NCBI GenBank assembly: GCA_013433145.1
Contig: CM024180.1
Location: 4,716,001 to 4,780,000 of the forward strand
Length of the DNA stretch: 64,000 nt
From: Ascaris suum
Lineage: Eukaryota > Nematoda > Chromadorea > Rhabditida > Ascarididae
Direction: 5' to 3'
In this document: positions 54,755 through 64,000 of the stretch, piece after piece
How the letters are laid out: every line of letters starts with the position of its first letter
Position numbering within the stretch: position 1 is the first letter of the stretch
Program-made: the position numbers and the translations under genes
Notes under the pieces: model-generated
The model's input: only the letters and a program-made list of their open reading frames with translations
Told to the model about the DNA's origin: nothing
The model's database searches: none

Positions 54755-55866
54755 CTGCGAGAAACGCATTTACATCAGAAGGTTACTGTAATCGCAAGAA
54801 GTGTGTATTGGGAGAGAGAAGACGGGACTCACCCACATATCTAAACTGTCATCGACTCATAACTTTCATTCAAAACGAAAATAATGCAGATTATTAGACA
54901 AAATTAGACTAGCGGTACTGTAACACAATGACTTATTAGAAGGAAGCATCATTATGTTGCAATGATCAGATCAAGCAATACTCTGTGATGAAATTTATTG
55001 ATATATCGATTAAGAGTAAATTGAAAATGAAGTTGTTATTCATTACGAGTGGAAAATAAAGAGATTGAGAGCAATTTTTTTACTGCTGAATTAAAATTAT
55101 CGGTTAAAGCATATTACTATTATTACAATCAATAATCACAAGAAAATAAATAAATTAGTAGCTGTTGTGAATTAGGGCTCTAATAGAGCTGTAATAGAAA
55201 ACAAAAATTGCATGTAAGGTGAAAACAAATCTCAAAAGAAATTGAGTCGAATATTAATTTATCTTGTTTGTTGCAATTTCGAGAAGTGAGAAAGCATAAA
55301 AATGCGTAAGCGCAAACAACAACAAGAAGCAAAACGTTGGCAAAGCTAGAATCTAGGTTCAAAGGCATTAAATAAACAGAAGCAGCACTCGTGTGTGGAT
55401 TTAAACGATTCAGCCGCCACTTCATAGATGAAGGAGTGGGAGCACTAACGATATTAAAAGGAAGTAGATTAGAACGAAATTGGAAACTTTATAGAAAATA
55501 GTTTGTGCTGCTACATTTTTTGGCCAGCTGGGTACTGATGGATCCTTGAACTACGAAGATAGATGAATTTAAATATTTTCGATGGCGGAACACTGGAAAA
55601 ACTGAATACATTTTACAACAAGGAATCAAGTCAAATTGAGCCTGCATTATGCCAATGGTAGAATAAAGGCTACCAGCCTGGTAGTATTAACGACTCGTAC
55701 GGACCGAGGTAAGCTTTGCAGAAAATTCCCTGAGGACTTCCAGCAGATTTCGATACCTTCCAATTGCTCACCTTGTATTTTTAATGAGCACACTTGTCCT
55801 CTTTATCAACAGCGCTCAAACTGTCTATATTTTTATGTAGACATTATCGCCTGAAAAAAAAACCTT

Positions 55867-56222
55867 TTATTTAATCAAAATGTTCAAGGAGAAGGTGGAA
55901 TGGGTAAGAGGGGGAAGATTGGACGAAATCAAAGAAAAGCAAAATGATTTATTGTACTTTATAATCAGGGTTTTCAAATCGACAATATTCAGCAAAAATT
56001 GCCACATGTACTGAAATTTTTGGACGTAACAAGAAGAGTGATCGAACTGTTCGTTCATTTTTTTACACAGGACATAGCATAGTTTGAAAATGTAATGTTG
56101 AAGTAAATTAGTCTCTCCATCAATGTTTTCAAGGGAATTGCAGAAGATTTTCTCATATGCCCCTATCATTTGAGTCGCACGATTAGCACTTTCAAATGAA
56201 AGTTGAACTATATAGAGCAAAC
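55867..56222 (-). CDS. Unassigned long open frame
   Basis: A minus-strand frame of about 118 codons after CTATATAG, with stretches such as RATQMIGAYEKIFCNSLENI and HYIFKLCYVLCKKMNEQ. It could be an exon or a chance opening in AT-rich DNA. No partners were joined in phase. Confidence 0.25.
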
Positions 56223-57445
56223 AGCATTCCAAGCATTTTCATGTAGCGACGTAATTCTATGCTGTAAACTTAAATGATTGTAATTGCAGTGTAACAACAG
56301 GATATGTTATTGGATGATGGGAATACCTTTTTGGCTCATTATGAACACTGGCTATTTGGAAGAGCAATGAAAACCTGGAATAAATCATTTTTAGAATGCA
56401 ATCAACGGCTTCGACGTGTCTATTATACTAATCTGGACGCATACTTGTACTTCAGGAAATGACTCTTTAGCGATCTTTCCAGGGTTAAGGAACAAAAGAA
56501 TATAATCGACAGGTTCATGCGATTGAGTCGCAGATGGCCATGTCAATACGATGAGCGCAGTTTACGCTTAATATTACTATAAACGTTTGCATTCATTGAG
56601 CCTTAATATGGCCCATAGGGAGTATCAAGACATTCTTTGCCATGGCTCCAGCTCAGTTATGAAAGAGGGCTCTGAACATGGTGTTATAAAAGGTAACCAA
56701 TGTGCTGGTGCTTTTACGCTTTTGTTCTTATAACTCTATAAACGGCTATGTGGAATCTTCATTTAGGAGCGGTCATGAAATGTTGCGGTTTCCTCCACCG
56801 TAATGTTCCTTCTTTTTGATGGATTGCGTAGATTTTCCCTGTCCGATTTTATCAAATTGTGGCCGTCCCGTTTGCATGTCCACTTATATATTTTCACTCA
56901 TTCTTTGCTGTAGCCCATGATATTCTAATGCAATAGAGAAACGCAATAACATGGCCCATTTGAAAGATGGGGAGAAACGTCACGATTAAAATCTGCGCCA
57001 CATTCTCTCAATAAACAATACTTCCATAGTGTTTAAACGTTTGTTTTTAAGTTTTTAAGCTGAAAATCTTTCTTCGCATTTTTATCTTAAGTAGTTTTTT
57101 AAACCTTCAACAGGGTTTCGCGAAAAGAATTTCTATAAGATATATTTTGGAATGATAGAGTTAGTTCGTGAGGACGTACGGATGTAAAATATGGAAATAT
57201 ATGACATCAGAGAAGCTTCTGGTTTGCTGACTCGAAAGTGAATGTTCCTCGATCTTTGCTACCATATCATTTAGCTTTCCCTCCTTAATTCACTGCCTCA
57301 TTTTCACATATTCGTTGACTAGCTGTAATAATAAACAATGTCATTGGCATGTCAGCAAATGCATAGTAATGTGTTCAAAGCTATCGTAATTTCACATTTC
57401 GCTTTCGTCTCTTCTCAGTTGATTCCCTCGATGATCCCTTCTAGT

Positions 57446-57669
57446 TCATCCTGCTATATATTCGCTAACGATATCAAACCCTGCAGCACTGATGATAATC
57501 AGACGACCGAATTTCACTAAAAAGCTGAAATTATGGTCAGTTTTTATGAGCGATGCCTTTAAGTGAAAATTTCCGATCGGCAACCGATCGACTTTTGTGA
57601 AATTGGTATGTTTCAGCCGGGTTTCGGTTGCAACATGACATTCCACTACTGCCATCTTCCTTTCACTGA
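57446..57669 (-). CDS. Possible first exon of an unknown gene
   Basis: The ATG at 57655 lies 10 bases after TTTCTTTACCTCAG, the same arrangement as the channel and receptor starts. The frame runs 69 codons (MAVVECHVATETRLKHTNFT at its start) to a stop. A TAATTTCAG acceptor inside it suggests the exon model is incomplete. The plus strand is also open here, so confidence is low. Confidence 0.25.
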
Positions 57670-58614
57670 GGTAAAGAAAGTGCGAAGAATTGAAGATGTG
57701 TTGATTTTTCTTATCCCTGCGCTATGGAAAGGAAATTAACGCAGCTTGTTGAAGTGCGAAATAATTTCAGGCCTTATAATAGGGGAAATTCAGCTTGCCG
57801 AAGTGCTGAAAAGACAACGAGAAAAGGCGAATAGGGGACCATCGACGTAACATCGTGCTTGAAATGAACTGATATAAGATTTGCATTAGAAGTGTTTGCA
57901 TAAAGGGTTGTTTCTTAATAAAATTTGTTATCGAAGGATGCACTTTTTGTGAGCCTTGAAGAATGTTGTTTTTCACATTTATATTCGTTTCATTTATTTC
58001 ATTCATATTAAAATTATAATTCTTTTGTTTCCATCATGACAGAATTGATGATTTCTTCTCGCTGTATAAAGTTAAGCGATATACGAATTTCGAATTTTAT
58101 GAGTTTTCACACAGCTATGAATAAGTATTCATTAATTCAGAGCCAAACGTACATATCAGTAAATGTGAAAAGTACAAAACTTGCAAAAAGATGCATGAAA
58201 GTAGAAGGAAAAAAGGGAAATGCGCCTGACCAATGATCAGTGAGTATATTGACCGCACTAAATATAAACGTAGCACGCGACAACCAACGGAAGAACAAAA
58301 GTAATGCGAGAATTTAAAACGTAAGGTTTACAATTGTATGGACAGCCAACGATCTAGACTTCTCATGAAACTTTCAATACAACCTGTTTTTATGCAATTC
58401 TTGATGGTAGAATAATCCATCTGCACAGTATACATTAGTGAAACATATCAAGCAGTCAGAACTCAAAACAGTGAAACACAAAACGTTTTTCTTATCAGCT
58501 GATCTTCACGGTCACATCCTTCAAGAAGTTAACGGATTCTCGCAAAAACAATGGAGAGTGAGATGCTAAACAAATACAACACAACATCCTGAAGCAAGGA
58601 TCAAGCGGGGAGTA

Positions 58615-58800
58615 GATGAGTCTAAGCCCTAACCTTCACGCAACCTACCTGCAAGAAGGAGAGGCCGACCAGCAAGGACATATAGTGATTCTCTAAGAAA
58701 GACGGCATGAACCAACTCGGTCAAAAAAACATTGATTCGCGGCATGTGGAAGCGATATGAAGAGACATTCATTCGTAATGAATGCTCTGTTGATTGAAAT
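58615..58800 (+). repeat. Second copy of the 5 kb dispersed repeat
   Basis: It matches the reverse complement of about 4990-5141. One frame contains RRRGRPARTYSDSLRKTA before a stop and another ends GMWKRYEETFIRNECSVD. This suggests the frameshifted tail of a reverse-transcriptase-type element. Confidence 0.55.
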
Positions 58801-59935
58801 AAGTAATAAATAGGTGATAACGAGATAACAAATGCTAACTATTGCATTTTCATTTTACTCTCTACAGTCTATATAATAAAAGATGTGATAGCTGATGTTT
58901 CCAAGAAAATTCTTCGCTCTGTCGGAAAGTACTATTTGTCCTTGAAAAAAAAACATCGTACGATTTATCCATTGCTTGAAAAAACATCGTACGGAGTGGT
59001 TACATAAATTTGGCCTGTTTCTTGTGCACAACTGTCACTGTCATTCGACATATTTTTCCTGATTTTCTGATAACGAAACAGTTATTCATATACCTCTTTC
59101 CTACCCGCATTGCTCTACCCTTTTGATCACTCCCGTATGTACTCAATCCAATTATTTCTTCATTTCGTGCGCTCATTTCACCCGTGTGCTCGCAAATATA
59201 ATTTCGATTTGATGGAGATAATTTCAGCTAAAGCTGAATGGGACCATTGCATCGGAAGTAACCGTCACTCCCCAGTGGACCCCGATTCTCTCCATCAAAT
59301 CTTTCTCGAAGAATAAGAAAATGTTGAGGATTCAATAGGAATGCCGGACGGATATATTGGCAGGAATATTGGAGTTATCAGTGACTGTGATGTGGAAGGA
59401 GAATAAAGATGGTTTGAAGAGCGACAAGACGAACTGCAAGAGGCCAAGTTCGTTTAAAGATCAAAATGGGAAGGTTGGAACACAGAGAAAATTCTCAGCT
59501 ATACGCAGCCTCCCACCTATACCTCTTAGAAATAATCCTCTAATTGTACCACTCATACAGGTAACCTTCCATCTATGCCATTATACAGATAACTTTCCAA
59601 ATGCACACGAATAAATTGATGACTAATGAGGCGCATTATTTAACATTTCTGAGGGATTACTACGTATATGAGATCGAGAAAGGAAAATAAGCAAAGAATT
59701 GAAACAAAATCTAGCGAGTAAGAAATACAGATTTTATCGCTCTCGTCAATCGAGCACAGAATCGCTAAAGCAGAAGGGTATTCAGTCATCGAATCGTGCC
59801 CATCGTCCTTCCAATTTTGTATTCATTCTTACGAGTAAAGTAGACGTTTTGTGTTCAACGCTCGCAAGTATAATAGACAAATGACCAATAGAATTCATCG
59901 CGAAAAGCAGCGAAGTGGCTTGAATCGCTATTGAA
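58801..59935. other. No supported gene
   Basis: Plus ORFs at 59110-59316, 59357-59614 and 59699-59884 have partial splice signals (ATAATTTCAG before 59229) but no consistent phase. A short direct repeat (GAAAAAA...CATCGTACG) lies at about 58943 and 58978. Confidence 0.4.

Positions 59936-64000
<4,065 letters not shown>

Noticed and set aside
54589..54897. 102-codon plus ORF
   Set aside because: The minus strand has a better exon here (54663-54754) with TTTCTCGCAG and GTAAGC borders that joins the CYQC exon in phase.

Overview
The window looks like a nematode genome, most likely a parasitic or otherwise intron-rich species rather than Caenorhabditis. The evidence is: multi-exon genes whose GT-AG introns (about 0.3 to 2.4 kb) end in the nematode-type TTTCAG; several start codons 4-10 bases after such an acceptor, as in SL trans-splicing; a nematode-type DEG/ENaC channel; two tandem seven-helix chemoreceptors; AT-rich DNA with six long (AT)n tracts. 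There is no bacterial content, CRISPR array, rRNA or tRNA that I can support. The species was not identified.

Layout. 1-7.2 kb: mostly non-coding, with one isolated minus-strand exon (2580-2710), a GC-rich repeat (4990-5330) and microsatellites. 7.3-12.0 kb, minus: the 3' part of a gene of unknown function, eight exons in agreeing phase, one membrane segment. 13.7-22.1 kb, plus: a ten-exon gene for a predicted 670-residue protein carrying two tandem copies of a putative zinc-binding module, each ending in an FP-x-W-x-R-V segment, then an acidic tail and coiled coil. This is the most novel object here. 23.1-23.4 kb, minus: an unassigned 101-codon ORF. 24.0-35.6 kb, minus: a complete DEG/ENaC channel gene, twelve exons, about 518 residues. 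36-42 kb: mostly empty, with a 3 x 41 bp tandem repeat, a possible receptor fragment and a decayed retroelement-like stretch. 42.6-49.0 kb, minus: a complete chemoreceptor gene, six exons, 331 residues. 49.9-54.8 kb, minus: a partial, cysteine-containing gene model. 55-59 kb: weak ORFs and a second copy of the 5 kb repeat. 59.9 kb to the right edge, minus: the 3' part of a paralogous chemoreceptor cut by the window end.

The channel and the two receptors are all sensory-neuron-type membrane proteins on one strand. I see no operon spacing and infer no shared regulation. All models were assembled by eye from frames, splice sites and phase agreement. Exons without a methionine are easy to miss, so more exons probably exist in the stretches called empty. 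Gene ends are CDS ends; UTRs and poly(A) sites were not resolved.
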